This document shows positions 10,913 through 22,808 of a DNA stretch of 64,000 nucleotides, in pieces. The stretch is from NCBI GenBank assembly GCA_021613535.1, contig CP075494.1:1426001-1490000 (forward strand), given 5' to 3'. The stretch's first letter is position 1; every line of letters starts with the position of its first letter. The stretch is from Adineta vaga (lineage: Eukaryota; Rotifera). The position numbers and the translations under genes are program-made. The notes beneath the pieces were generated by a model. It was not told where the DNA came from and searched no databases. It saw only the letters and a program-made list of their open reading frames with translations.

Positions 10913-11137
10913 TAGAAAAAAGTACACTTCCAAAGGAAAATCTTTTAGGAAAAAGAATCAATAAATTCCATTTTGTCAGTCCTTCAGTCGAAGATCAAGC
11001 GGCTCGCTTGAAGCGAGTCACCGCCGACGAGCGTTATTTATGTAAATAAAAGTTGGAGAAAAAGATGTCAAATTTGTTGATACAATTTACTTGAATCGCA
11101 TCGCAAAAAAATCATATTTAAGAAACTCTAAATAGTA
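10913..11137. other. Spacer with GC-rich hairpin
   Basis: CTCGCTTGAAGCGAG at 11003-11017 is a perfect short inverted repeat inside a locally GC-rich patch (CCGCCGACGAGCG), lying just 3' of the minus-strand D8C gene. It could be a transcript-end hairpin or a relic. Confidence 0.35.
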
Positions 11138-12492
11138 TTAAGCAGTACAATATCGTAAACTACAAGTGGGTACATCAATTAAAAGAAAAACATAAAACGT
11201 ATCACAATTAGTAATTGATATTGAATTGGACCAATTACATGTATTACCAGACCAATAATAACAAACAGTGCCATTGACTGTATTGCCAGCTAATGTTGGA
11301 TAAGAATCTTTAAACCAACCAGGTGCATTTGTACCACAATAATTATATCCTGGATTATAAGTAATTATCGCTGTTCCAGCTGGACTTAAGAAACGAATCC
11401 ATTTGCCTGTTGATCCAAATACTGATTGATCACAACTTGAACTTGAACTATAACCAACATTACGTGTTGAATCTGAATTATTACTGTAGCTGAAACATTG
11501 TGCTGGAAGCGCACTTGAAGTTGTCGTTGTTGTTGTAGAAGTTGATGATGTTGATGTTGATGAAGTCGAAGAAACTGTCGTTGTTGATGCTATTTAAAAA
11601 TTAGTTTTTATTATCATTCATTGCAGTGGGCGAAAGTTCAGTTTCAGTTTCCTGAATACTGACAGCACTAGTATCGCACATCCTATGAAGATGCGATTGC
11701 ATCTGATGCAGATTTTTCTTAGTAAAAATAAATGAAAAACAGGATCGAGGTAAACTCTACGATGGACTTTGTTTTACTCAAATAGTATCCAGTCATAAAA
11801 GAAGATCACTGATTTATTGTTTTAATAATCTTATCATTTAAAGTACTAAACGAATCTTACGATAAGTTGTTTTCGGTCGTGTCAAAACAACTGAAGGTAT
11901 AATAATTGACGATACTAGTCGCAAAAGTCCAATCACCAATGATATAGCTATGCATCTTTTGTTACATCTAAAACATTTCAATTTACATAAAAAATGCTTA
12001 TGATTTAGTATTCAATACTTTGATGTTTTCTTTCGATCGAAATATCCACTTGGATTTAAATGGAATATCTAGCATTTCAAAAATAAAAAAGTTTATTCTT
12101 TCTATTTCGATAATTGATCAATTTATGAAGTTACGTACATTAGTTTCTGTTGCTTTTGAACTATTCTTTATCGTTGCAAAGTAATTATTAAACTTTGATG
12201 CCATTCGATTTGAATTGTAGTCCAATCTAGAAAGATGAGGTTGCTGAACATTCGTTAATCTCGTAGAAGAATGTGAGACATCGTGATAGCGTGAAAAGGA
12301 AGGAAGTTGATGATGATGATGATTATTAAGAGTTGGCATTGTGGATTTGTTTGTGGGAGAAATCTTTGATTTTGGTCGTATTGATACATGAATAATTCTG
12401 ATAGGTCTCGATGAGGTGGTGTTATGACTATGATGATGATGACGATGTCGGTTGGCTGTTGATTGATAAGTTTCGTCTTCCATTATAACCAT
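11138..12492 (-). CDS. Single-pass membrane protein with Ser/Thr stalk and uromodulin-type D8C domain
   Basis: The firm exons are 11967-11861 and 11589-11138, joined in phase over a 271-bp intron. The first encodes a hydrophobic helix (AISLVIGLLRLVSS) after a basic CNKRC. The second encodes a Thr/Ser stalk and then a D8C domain with CGTNAPGWF, TVCYYWSGNTCNWSNS and the ending TCSLRYC, as in uromodulin, GP2 and OIT3. Those are extracellular, disulphide-bonded, glycoprotein domains. A candidate cytoplasmic first exon at 12492-12139 (MVIMEDETYQS, His-rich) ends at a GTACGT donor, but its phase does not fit the helix exon. Either a small exon is missing or a weaker donor (AAAGTTTAAT) is used. Topology is predicted as type II. 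Confidence 0.7.
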
Positions 12493-12774
12493 AACCTCCG
12501 TGTATTATGAAAAGAAATGAATTGAGTGTGTTTTTTTTCCGGAGACGTACTATTATATGAAAGTTGTTCCCGTTCAGAAAGGTTTCTTTCGTCGCTTCTG
12601 ATTAGATGAAACCAGTGAATCAACAAAAGAAATGAACTTTGTCTGAATTAGTTTCTATTTAAATTCAGAATTCAGTATGAAAATGTATAATCACTTGCAG
12701 GGTATCTCAAATATTTAATCAAAATTCTTTACATCGGATATCTTTGGGCAGGAGTCGACTTTTCCTTGAGCCGA
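12493..12774. other. Intergenic upstream of the D8C gene
   Basis: No exon or repeat recognised; probably promoter region of the minus-strand gene. Confidence 0.35.
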
Positions 12775-13318
12775 TTCGTTTCGGCATGCGTTCCAATTAT
12801 ATTCACACTGGGTCCAAGTAGAAATTGATGAGTTCTATCGGTTCCAAAAATCAAACTTCGGAAAAAGACCCCCCCTTACTCTTAAAAACGCAAAAAACAC
12901 CTAAAAAACCTCAAAATTTTACAAAAACCCGTGCGGATTCGCCTAACAACCACCTAGTTCGATTCAAAGACTGGTTCAAGATCGAGCTCGACGAGCTCTA
13001 TCGGTTCCAAATATAAAAAATTGCATAAGTTCCCCTCTTACCCCTCAAAATCATCAGAAACCACTCAAACCACCCAAAAAACGCAGGTTTTTTTAACGGA
13101 TTCGCCTCTGGTCCGATTCCAAGTGAACCAACACTGATTCCAGGTCAAGCTCGATCAGCTCTATCGATTTCATCCATAATTAATCCCATTCTTATCTTCC
13201 TTCCCTTTCAAAAACCCCCAAAATCATCCAAATTGGTCGAAAAACTCAGTTTTTCCCATCCCGATTCGCCTGTGAGCTGGTTCCAGGTCGAACCCGACGA
13301 GCTCTATCGATTCCACAC
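12775..13318. repeat. Tandem repeat, about 4 units of 145-165 bp
   Basis: The motif GACGAGCTCTATCGGTTCCA and variants recur near 12830, 12985, 13150 and 13295, each preceded by (T/C)GGTTCCAGGTCGAGC-like sequence. Each is separated by C-rich runs (ACCCCTCAAAA, AAAACCCCCAAAA) and GATTCGCC. Units are diverged, so this is an old satellite or a transposon-derived array. The conserved AGCTCGACGAGCT core is itself palindromic. One open frame crosses it by chance. Confidence 0.65.
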
Positions 13319-13424
13319 GTTATTTTTCAATTTTGAAGAATATTTAACTGAGAAATGAGCTGATTACTAATCAATCTGGCATACGTATATTGGAAAAAAT
13401 TTTCCATTGGTTGGCTCAGGTACA

Positions 13425-14312
13425 ACTGCACTTTAATGACACCCCTATTGTTATATATGAACAGAACAGGGAAAAAATCTATTGGTGAATCGACCAGCCA
13501 ATTTCGAATAAGAATAATATATGAGAGAAATAGATGGCATAAGAGAACAAACAACTTTATTAAGAAAAAAAAGACAGCTATCAAACAGGATAAATGGAGT
13601 TTATTTGTAAAATAATATTTTCCAGTGGCTTATTGCCGAAGTCTTGTCTCCATACAAATTCTTCCAAGTACATTGGTCGTAACAATCGACACATTCCTGC
13701 TTGTTTCTTCTGCTTTCTTTTCACTGGCATCCAGGTGTTCTCGATGTTTTGAATATGAACAACTGTAACTGAGTCAACAAAACATTTAGAATGATTGACA
13801 GAACTATACGGGTAATTTTGATTGTTTCTCAATGAAGCATAAGCCTTCCATTCATCGGAATGTATGGTTGAACCTACATGAAATCTTGTGTGCCCGTGAG
13901 CTTATGCAGCTTTCTCACGTTTAACTTATCGATATTATTAACACTTATATCAATACTCTTGACTGATTGTTTCATATTTTGTTATGAAATTTGGGAAAAA
14001 AAGCTTTATATATGGTTTCTTCCTTGCAACAGATATTATCCAATTTATTATTCGAAATTATATTCCTTTTTTATTTTAATGGAGATTAATTTGTTTACAA
14101 GCGTTGCAGCTATACTTAAGCTCTTCATCTCTCTTGATCTTATTACAACAATTAGACTTATCAAAATTTCTTTCATTCGTTCTCTTATGCCATCTATTTC
14201 TCTCATATACTATTCTTATTCGAAATTGGCTGGTCGATTCACCAATAGATTTATTCTCTGTTCTGCTCATATATAACAATAGGGGTGTCATTAAAGTACA
14301 GTTGTACCCAAC
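13425..14312. mobile_element. Merlin-type DNA transposon, internally deleted
   Basis: Two inverted repeats of about 125 bp face each other. The left arm runs from about 13425 (GTACAACTGCACTTTAATGA) to 13555. The right arm runs from about 14178 to 14312 (TCATTAAAGTACAGTTGTAC). They match with few differences over their length, which creates mirror-image open frames on opposite strands. The interior carries the C-terminal part of an ISXO2/IS1595-family transposase. The N-terminal catalytic half is missing, so the copy cannot move on its own. Flanks are too diverged for me to define a target duplication. Confidence 0.7.
13581..13877 (-). pseudogene. Merlin/ISXO2-like transposase, C-terminal fragment
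   Basis: The minus strand reads GSTIHSDEWKAYASLRNN, then VNHSKCFVDS, IENTWMPVKRKQKK, MYLEEFVWRQDFG and a short tail ending in TAA. The IHSDEWKAY block carries a catalytic Asp of this DDE family, and the N-x-S-x-x-F-V-D...IE..W..VK block follows in the expected order. The first catalytic Asp and the N-terminal zinc-binding part are not found upstream, where sequence changes abruptly near 13890. It is a relic. Confidence 0.75.
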
Positions 14313-16084
14313 TAATTTAAAAAATTTCGTAAAAATTTTTACAGGTGGCGCCTTTGTTGTGTATTGAAAATGTAAAAGAAATCGATTCGTTGATTCATTT
14401 GATGCAATTGATAAAAAAAATTTCAAAGATGATTGACGATTGTTTCACAGAAAATTATCAATGATGAAAAAATAAATCGACAAAATATTTTGAGATGAAA
14501 ATATGTTTTTAATAACATTAATAAAAATAAAAATAAATCAAATTTCGAAATATAAAGTTTTCTAGTGAGATTTTAGTATTGTCAAAGGGTGATTTTTATT
14601 TTATTATCTTCAGTAAAGTTTGACTACAAGGTTATGGGCACGGTCAAGCGTTACGGAATTTCATTTTTTCAACTTGTGAGACTTATATCTCTTCGATAAC
14701 AAGACGGATGCTTCTGAAATTTTGGGTATATATGAAGGTTTACTAGCTCTATCAACGCTGAAAATTTCACTGAGTTACCGCAAGCCGTAGTGAAGTTATT
14801 TGAAAAACATCGTTCGTTACGGAATTTCAAAAAATTGACTAACTTTTGATGGGTGGCTTAGATTTTAGCATTTTTCTACGAAACTAATCTTCTCATAAAT
14901 GGACGTTCTACACAAAAGTTGTTCAGTTTTTCACAAGCTCTTAGAATACCATGTCGTTTTCTGTGTTGGACAATCCCTTTAAATAGAGTACCTTAAAAGA
15001 TTGAACGCTACGGAATTTCAAATGTTACGGAATTTCACCTATTTTTACGACTTGAATGCAGAAGGTTTCATACATTAAATTTGTTTATCGAAATAAATCT
15101 ATTAGATATTGATATTGCTGGGTCTTTGATAAGTCACAACTTAATCTATCCTATTCGTAGCGATCCAGAAGATAGTTTCCAAGTTTTAGGTTATTTTCGC
15201 GAATGGTATTAACAAAAGTGCAGTACGTTTTCACAATATTTAGGATAAAATTAAATTATTAGTTTCAAAACTGAACTGTTAGTGAATGCTATAAGAAAAG
15301 TAAAGGTGGGTACGGCTAGCATGTATGATTGACCGGAGGGCGTCCGACGAATGACTTGACGTTGATTTTTGGGTCTTATCAGTGTGCTAGGTGTGAGTGG
15401 CAGCTTTTAGGAACTGAAACTATTTTATTCGAAAGCAAAAATAATTCTTTGCGGAATATTTGACGTACTAGGATCTATCAACTAAAAGAGCTGATTAAAG
15501 TGAACACGATGGTACTTCCTCATGACTATATAGTTGAGTAATCCTGAAAGCTGTGATAAACTCGTCAAAATTCGATGTTTGAAAAACACTATTGTCCTCT
15601 TCGGTGGTAGTATTTGGATGCTGTAAATGCTATGCCACTCATATGACTACATTAGTAAACATGGGGAACACGCTGAAACATTGGAAGGATCTAATAGATT
15701 CGTTTCCTTAGAGAAATAGTCCCATACGAATAATTCTTGTGCTTAAAATGCCAAAAATGTTTGTTTGCGTGTTACTTTTTTATGTAAAGCTCTTCTAGAT
15801 ATTGACAACGGTGTCTCTCCTATCCGTCCTTGCTTGTGAAATGTAAACATTTTTTGTTTTACAAAGTTGACGTGTTTTAATATTATTGAAGTATCCACAA
15901 AAATTGACGGGAAACGATAAGGCTGATCGGGTACCAAATCTTGATTTTTCATACAAATGTTCAGAATACTCCAGACTCTCTCAGAAAACGGTCAGCGAAT
16001 CCTGAAGATGAGCATTACTCGTTTTTTAAAAGAAGATATTTGAGTGCCGCAGATTATAAAAGAGTTTGCTGTATCTGTATGATG
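14313..16084. repeat. Repeat-rich spacer with four GTTACGGAATTTCA boxes
   Basis: The 14-mer G(T/C)TACGGAATTTCA occurs at 14650, 14816, 15007 and 15024, all in direct orientation, far above chance. Neighbouring sequence includes TCTTCGATAACAAGACGG and similar phrases typical of transposon interiors. No transposase frame is visible. From 15300 to 15950 there is unrecognised sequence. A 69-codon minus-strand frame at 15743-15952 shows no domain. Confidence 0.5.
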
Positions 16085-16440
16085 TTGTTGTTTAGTCGTT
16101 CAGTCGGTTCCGACTCTTCGTAGCTTGATGGACATTTGCGCGCCATGCTTCTCTGTCGTTGAACATCTCTTTGAGTTCTTGAATTCTCTTTTTCATGACT
16201 TCAGTAATAGTGTCCAGTCACCTTGTTTTTTTGTCGACCTCGTTTACAGTTGCCTTCAATTTTTCCAAGCATTAATGTTTTCTCCAATGATTCTTGTCTT
16301 CGCATTATGTGTCCAAAATATTTGACCTTCAACTTCAATATTAATGCTTCCAATGAGATATCTTGTTTCACCCCTTCCAGTATTGAGTGGTTTGTTCTTC
16401 TCGCGGTCCAAGGTATTCTTAGCAGTTTCCTCCAACACCA
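16085..16440 (-). pseudogene. LINE retrotransposon 3' fragment (C-terminus after reverse transcriptase)
   Basis: Read on the minus strand this gives W-C-W-R-K-L-L-R-I-P-W-T-A-R-R-T, then ILEGVKQDISLEALILKLKV, YFGHIMRR and LEKTLMLGKIEG. That is the hallmark C-terminal stretch of BovB/L1-like endonuclease-RT polyproteins, in order and nearly gap-free. Beyond G-R-Q the frame decays with shifts. The 5' boundary at 16440 coincides with the start of another dispersed repeat. It may derive from the same family as the 5' fragment at 1265-1707, but there is no overlap to test this. Confidence 0.75.
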
Positions 16441-17195
16441 TAATTTAAAAAATGCGGAAACTTCGCATTTTATCCGAGAGTTATGTGTACTGCAAAAAGT
16501 GTATGGGAGAGATGGATCATTCTAGAATTTCTATGCATCAAAATTACCACGAGAAATTTTTCGATGAGCAAGATTTTTCATGTTCAGTTATGAATGAATT
16601 TTTGTATTGGAATCCATCGGGATAACGGTCATATGCAACCTTGTGAATCTCTAAAAGATCTATGATAGATACACATATCAGCATTTTCATAATAGATCAT
16701 CAATATCAATAGGTTTGGAGATCAGGTTTTTCTCTTTTGATAGTCGTTCCGACTAGCTACAAAACCAAGCATTTGGGAAACTCCCAAACTACAGATCATA
16801 TGAAACGTATTTAGGCAATTCGGTGTTAAAATACAGTTTTTGCGCATTTTGAGACCTTTTTTAAGCATTTTTTCATTAGTAAACTACGATTTGACTCAAA
16901 ACCAATATCAGATTCGGAATCAGCGTTAAAAACTGAGTCGATTCATACATGTTTTAAATACTTTTGAGAGAAACTGTTTTTTTAAAAAAACGTTGTATCC
17001 CCCCTCAGGGATGGTCTGGTCAAAAATGACAATTTTTTCGATAGCTCAGCCATTTCTGGAGAGATCATTCTCATCTTCGAACTCGACCGAGATATTGATG
17101 AGACAATTATGTGCACAAAGTTTCAGCTCAATCGAATGTAGTTGTGAAGAGTTATCGTGTAAACGGACGGACGGACACACTGACCGATTTTAGTA
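16441..17195. repeat. Dispersed repeat, copy A
   Basis: Segments match the region 63378-63620. AAATGCGGAAACTTCG... plus TTATCCGAGAGTTATGT here align with AAATGCGAAAATTTCG... plus TTATCTGAAAGTTATGT there, same strand. TTTTTCGATAGCTCAGCC and GTTATCGTGTAAACGGACGG near 17035 and 17152 match the reverse strand of 63480-63570. The (ACGG)n ending before the hAT is typical of transposon termini. Confidence 0.5.
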
Positions 17196-17203
17196 GTGTA
17201 CTC

Positions 17204-20169
17204 CAGAGATGGGCAAGTCAGACGTTTTCACAAGTCAAGTCAAGTCAAGTCAATTCACAGGGAAACGAAGTCAAGTCAAGTCAAGTCAATAGTCTTTCAA
17301 GTCAAGTCAAGTCAAGTCAAGTCATGCCAAGCGAAAACTATGAGAAAAAATTCTTTCATATATTTTATTTTTGTCCGAAGGCAATGATTTCGAATTTCTT
17401 TGAAAAAGAAAAAAAGAAGTTTACTACCAAATTTTCACAATAATAGGAAACAAACAAATCTGTTCACAAACATCATGATTACATTTGAACAAAAGACAAA
17501 AAAGAACGAATGATACATTAAAATGTATCAAGCAGTACCACTGTTACATTTCAACATGGTGAGTTGTTCAAGAGTCTTGCGTGACATTCGAGCACGATGA
17601 GAACGAAATAAGAATCCACTTTGTGAGAAGACCCTTTCTACTGCAGCAGATGTTGCTGGTACGCATAAATACTTTGTGGCCAATTTGGCCAAAGTTTTGT
17701 ACGAAGTTGATGATGGGGGATTGAGCAGAATCATACTATCATTATTGGCATCATTGATATATTTCGATATTTCTTCTTGAATATAAGTATACGAATACGA
17801 ATCATCTGGTTTTGCTTTTTTACCATTCTTCAGATCATGTTCGATGTTGGTAAATAAACCTTTTCTTTTGTGTATATTTGGAGACGATAATGATGTATCT
17901 GGAGGTTCTTGTTCTTGATGCTGTTTTTTTACCTTCTCATCATTTGAAAGAAGAGATTCAGATTCATGCACCATTATTACACAATGATCAAACACTAGTT
18001 GTTTAATTTTTACACATAATCGTTCTTTTGTTAAATCACCAAGTGATGATTGTGTAATCCATCGAATTTTGAACATTCCACCAAGAAATGGAGAAAAAAG
18101 AAAAATTGGATCTTTATACAAATTGTAGAATTTGTTGTTCGTTTTAAAATCAACATTAATATCAGTAAGACTAACATCCAATTGTTCAAGTAAACCACCA
18201 AATCTTGATAATAATGAACTTAATAATCCTTCACATAATGCTGTAGTATATTGTACATTATTTTTTTCATTCAGTAAATCCAAATAAATGGCTAAAATAC
18301 TTGGTGCAACAATTGAAATAGATGGAGAGTTTTCAGTTTGAGTAGCTGTCGTTGCTTGTGCAAATAATGAAAATAAATCAACAAATTCTTGTAACATTTT
18401 TAAATCACGTGTAGTCAAACACAAATGTGTATACTTTAATTGACCTAAAACATCATTCAATTCGATAGTTGGTATAGTCAGAATCCGTTCTACTGTCATG
18501 AACTGTGAATTCCACCTTGTAATAACAGCACGAGGAATGGACACCTTCATCAAATCTAATTTTTCTGAAAATTTGGTTGATGTATGTGCAAGTTTCGCAA
18601 TGGCAGAAACCTTTTCCAATGCACTCACAACTGATTTGGCCTCTTTCAGACCATCTTTGATAACGAGTTGAATCGTATTGCAAAACAAGGAATTCGAAAG
18701 ATTTCAGTATTTTCCATTAATCGATTTATTGATTCTTGAATAAGATCTTCAGATGCTACATCAGCAGTTGTTGATAAATCTGTTGTCAATGAATTTGTTG
18801 TTGATAAGTGATCAGATGGATATTCATATTCATCACTTAACGCTCCATCATCAGTTGTATCTAAATCATTTTCATCTTCATTGATTTCATCATCATGATT
18901 TTCAACAAAATATTTTTCAAAACCAGGAATAACAATATTTTGAAATGCATTAATATTATTTGCTGCATTATCAGTAACTAAACGAACAACCTTGTTTTTT
19001 ATGCCAAATAAACTAAGGATTTCTTCATATTTTTCAAGTAATAATGACCCAGAATGAGTACCCCATAATGGTACAAAGCACAAAACATAATTTTTAAAAT
19101 TTCCATCAATAATTGTATGAGCTATAAAACAGGTGAACTATATTAAAAACATTTTTCAATAATAATCCTACCGGTTATTGCAAAAAAAGATCTCATTCTT
19201 CGATCAGTCCATACATCAAGTGCCAAAGATAAGAATTTAGCTGTTGAACAAAATGTGATTAAATGATCATGCATCTTATCGTATAAATTAGGAATTGTTT
19301 TTCGAGTTATAGTTCGTCGATTTACAATGGTAAACTTGGAATCGACTTTGTGCATAAAATTAACAAACGCTGGACGTTCTACAATTGATAATGGTAAACC
19401 CATTGTAATAATTAAATCATTGACAATACCCAAAGACAATTCCATTTGTCGTGGATGATTCGAACCATATGATGCACGATTTGGTGAAGAACTTTTTCTC
19501 AGATAATGATTGGTAATTTTGTTGATTTGTGAAGGTGAGTCGATCTTGCTAGATTGACTCAACCAATTTTCATATTCTTCCTTATGATATTGTCGAACAT
19601 GTCGACTAAAATTGGAAGTAACACCTTGCTTGTCTATAACTCTTTTGGGTTTATTGCATAATAAACATTTAGCAGACCATCTTTTTTTGTCAGTTTCAAT
19701 CTGAAGATCCCCAAAGAATTGATCACGAGCAGATTTAAATATTGTTGAACTTGATGCTAGCCTTTGAGAAGTAGTTGTTGGATTAATCGTTGGTATTACT
19801 TCTACTTCAATTTCATCATTTGATAAAGATGTATCAACAGCACTGTTTTGTTCATTCATTAGATTTCGATCGTCGGTACCGAGGAATTGCAATAACAAAG
19901 GTTACACAACGCAAACGTATTACAAAGATCGCTGATAAACAAATCATTGGGATTTTAGTTTACCAATAGAAATTGGGAAAAACTTTTATTGAACAAAATT
20001 GTAGAATATATATTTCCTGATAAATATAATTTATTCTTAACAAAACTCTTATTCTAATTATATTTTCCTTTTACATTTTGATTCTGTAATATGACTTATG
20101 CAGTACAAAAGAAAAGAGTACATAAAAACCTCTTCATATATGTTTTTTGACTTGACTTGCCCATCTCTG
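17204..20169. mobile_element. Full-length hAT transposon, 2966 bp
   Basis: Perfect 16-bp terminal inverted repeats bound it: CAGAGATGGGCAAGTC at 17204-17219 and its reverse complement at 20154-20169. Just inside the left end lies an array of tandem AAGTC/CAAGT units (17232-17325), and two units lie inside the right end. Subterminal pentamer arrays are usual transposase-binding sites in hATs. A minus-strand transposase fills the interior. The 8-bp flanks (GTGTACTC and GCTGTAAT) do not match, so the target duplication has decayed or is offset. A second end of the same family is at 1708-2095. Confidence 0.85.
17528..19898 (-). pseudogene. hAT transposase with BED zinc finger, frameshifted
   Basis: The N-terminal exon (19898 to about 19171) has a BED finger: CLLCNK...H..., ending RHVRQYHKEEYENW. 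It continues into the start of the catalytic domain (LALDVWTDRR). The middle part lies at 19083-18646. The C-terminal part (18688-17528) ends with the hAT dimerisation region (TSAAVERVFSQSGFLFRSHR). Between PCFA and NTIQLV at about 18675 a one-base deletion shifts the frame. The exon join near 19115-19170 also looks one base out of frame. This copy should therefore be inactive unless the assembly is wrong at these points. Most blocks are otherwise uninterrupted, so the loss looks recent. Confidence 0.85.
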
Positions 20170-20597
20170 GCTGTAATTATTGATAAACTTTTCAAACATT
20201 GTTCATTATCATCACCATCTTGTTTAGAGCAGTTGACATTGAAATTTGATGCACATGTACGTCTTTGACTTATTATCAATGATTTAGTCGTTGATATTCG
20301 AAAAATATTTGATCGTTTCTTAGTACAATCGTTTCAATTTACATTGCCAACAAAATTGAGCATTCCAACAAGAAAATAAAAATACACGAACTACATCTAC
20401 ATTAACGATGAATTTGACTGACTTCGAGCGCCATCTTCTTGTCTTTCATAAATAAATAAATAAATATAAACCTTCTTTAACTAATGCGGAGGTGATGTCG
20501 ATTACCTAGAAACGAAGTTATAGTCGTTGAACACAAATGGAGTAAACATATCTCAACGTATAAATCATACAAAATCGAAATAAGTGTTGTTTATACT
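20170..20597. other. Intergenic between hAT and F-box gene
   Basis: No feature recognised apart from a short AAATAAAT run near 20452. It presumably includes the F-box promoter. Confidence 0.35.
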
Positions 20598-22396
20598 TTG
20601 ATCTTTTCTAAAATAGTTGCAGCAATAATGATTACAATTCGAGAAAGAAAACGACTGAAATCTCATCATGTAATCAACAATCAACCATATAATCAATTTG
20701 AAAATCTATCAAATGATATAATTATTGAAATCTTCGATTATCTTGATGAGCATAAAATTCGAAAAGCATTTCATGGTCTCAATCAGCGTTTCTCTCAACT
20801 GATTGATTATTGTCCTACTCGATCAATGTCACTCGCTTTCATCCGACATGATAACTCAAAAATAGAACAATATTGTAATGAACTAATCCTATCGAACAAA
20901 AGTCGAATTCGATCTTTGAAACTTTCTGATGTAGATCTAATTGAAAAACTATTGTCAAAGTGTGTACTCGACGAATCTTTCATCCGTCTTGAATCCATTT
21001 CATTGTATGATTATAATTTACAAAACTCATTACTTCAATTACATAAACTTCCTATAATGCCTCGACTTAAGGTATTAAAAATTAGATCAAATCTATCGAA
21101 ACTCTTAAGTAGTGCACTAGATGATGTCTATTCTGTGATACTTCAATCATCAACTCTGATGTCCTTAACTATAGAAAACTCGTATCCAAGTATGGAAAAA
21201 CGATTTCTCAAACGATTAAATATTGGTAGTGGACAAACTAACATTGAAGTCTTTACATGTTTTCATCCAATTCAATTATCACAATTACAACTTTTACTTG
21301 AGAGAATGCCAAAGCTTCGTTCTCTTAAAATCAATCAGGTTCACTCAGATTCAAACAGCAAAACTGAGTTATTCGTAACGTCTGAATTGCGTCAATTGAC
21401 AATATTATCTATAGAATGTGATTCAATCGATTTGTATACTGCACAAAAATTGATCGTTGGGTTCGGTGCTACGATAAAATATTTAAAACTGAGAGTTTCA
21501 CTTTTGAAATTTATCAATGATGAGAGTAAATGGATGAAATTCTTAAACGAAAATTTACCTCAATTAGAGAAATTAAAAATTCAATTACCACACGATGCTG
21601 ACGAACTATATGGAATATTGAATGATTTTCGAAAATTATTGTTGAATCTATTGAAGATGTCGAAATGGAACGAAGAATTATGGGACATCATTTTCAATAT
21701 ACTTATGACAGAAGATAATATTATTCTTGGCTTCAAAAAGTATTTTTTACAAGAAAATGAAATCAAACATGTTTTTGAATTGTTCTATTTAGGAAAAACA
21801 TATCAACATTAGCAGCGTCAAAATTCACATTAGAAATGAGTGATACTGATACGGAAAAAAATATATACTGTCATCTGCATGATATTGTCAAACCATCATT
21901 CAAATCACCATCTCTTCATTTACATATAACTGGATACAATTATGAAGTTTATAATTTACCATTGATCACAGGATTTTTGACGAATCTTAGTGAAATAACT
22001 ATTGATAGTTTAGCAGGATCCCGTTCATATAGTTTGGAAACAGCTGCTGAGGAAGACTTTACTCATAATAATGTACATTTGATGAGAATTAATTGTGTAT
22101 TATGTTCAAGAAGACTTTCTCTCTTATTGAAATGGTTTCCATCGATTCAATGGATTGAAATTCAATTAGATGGCTACTGTAATGAACTGCAATCAAGAGA
22201 AATAATACATACGGTAATAAAAATGATAGGCAAAAAAATGCGTCTGAAGGCGATTTTCTTTATAAAAAAGAAACGCGATGAAACAATCGAATGGATGCGA
22301 GAAACTATAAATCGAGAGAATGATTATAGTGAGTACGATGCGTCTAGAATGTATTCGATTGAAGAGAAATCAGATTCGATTGTATTACAATGGTAA
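20598..22396 (+). CDS. F-box protein with leucine-rich C-terminal region
   Basis: Exons 20598-21739 and 21793-22396 are separated by a 53-bp intron (GTATTT...TTTAG). The join KK-N-I-S-T restores one frame of 581 residues across what look like two separate ORFs. The F-box is near residues 34-70 (ENLSNDIIIEIFDYLDEHKI), the docking motif for SKP1 in SCF ubiquitin ligases. The rest has spaced Leu/Ile strands (LKVLKIRS, LRSLKINQV, LEKLKIQLP) like the irregular LRR repeats of FBXL proteins, which select the substrate. Start could be the ATG at 20598 or 20628 (MITIRERKRL). A telomere-like palindrome follows 80 bp after the stop. Confidence 0.8.
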
Positions 22397-22476
22397 TAAA
22401 CTGGAACCATAACGATATTTGTGTATGATAATAAAAACTGATCGAACAATAGCAAATTATATTCATATCGCAGTAT

Positions 22477-22541
22477 GGAGGGTGTGGGTGGGTCAAGCTA
22501 TACTCTTCACCCACCCCCACCCCACATCGACACCTTCAAGA
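22477..22541. repeat. Telomere-like palindrome
   Basis: GAGGGTGTGGGTGGG on the left, CACCCACCCCCACCCC...CACCTTCAAG on the right, with core TCAAGCTATACTCTT shared with the copy at 23998-24047. It lies 80 bp downstream of the F-box stop codon. Confidence 0.8.
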
Positions 22542-22808
22542 CAAAGAATCTGCCCCGAGAGGATTAATGAAACTGCGTATTCATCTGTAAGCTGTTTACT
22601 TCCTTTTTTATTCTTTTGTTTGACTATTGATAATATATCAATGGCGTAGGCGAAGTATTTTTTTCTTTCGTTCTCCACTTTATATCATAAGCAACTTTTA
22701 ACAGCATACATCCGAGAGAGAAACCAAAAGACAAAATACTCTGCTTACGCTATTAAAGTATATTGATTTTATATAATGCATGTCATTCAATAAAAACTGT
22801 TTTGCACA

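Noticed and set aside
12950-12975. GTTCGATTC-like sequence as a tRNA T-arm
   Set aside because: No matching acceptor, D or anticodon stems; it belongs to the tandem repeat.
13327-14426. Mirror-image open frames on both strands as genes
   Set aside because: They are translations of the Merlin element's terminal inverted repeats.
16085-16440. Mammalian LINE contamination
   Set aside because: The C-terminal motif is shared by BovB/L1-like elements of many animals, the copy is diverged, and the flanks are local repeat sequence.
17232-17325. Short regular repeats as a CRISPR array
   Set aside because: Contiguous pentamers with no spacers, inside hAT ends of a eukaryotic sequence.
17196-20178. 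Target duplication for the hAT (TGTACT / TGTAAT)
   Set aside because: Best alignment needs a one-base offset from the inverted-repeat ends and has mismatches; not convincing.
21740-21836. F-box region as two separate genes
   Set aside because: A 53-bp intron at 21740-21792 joins the two open frames in phase.
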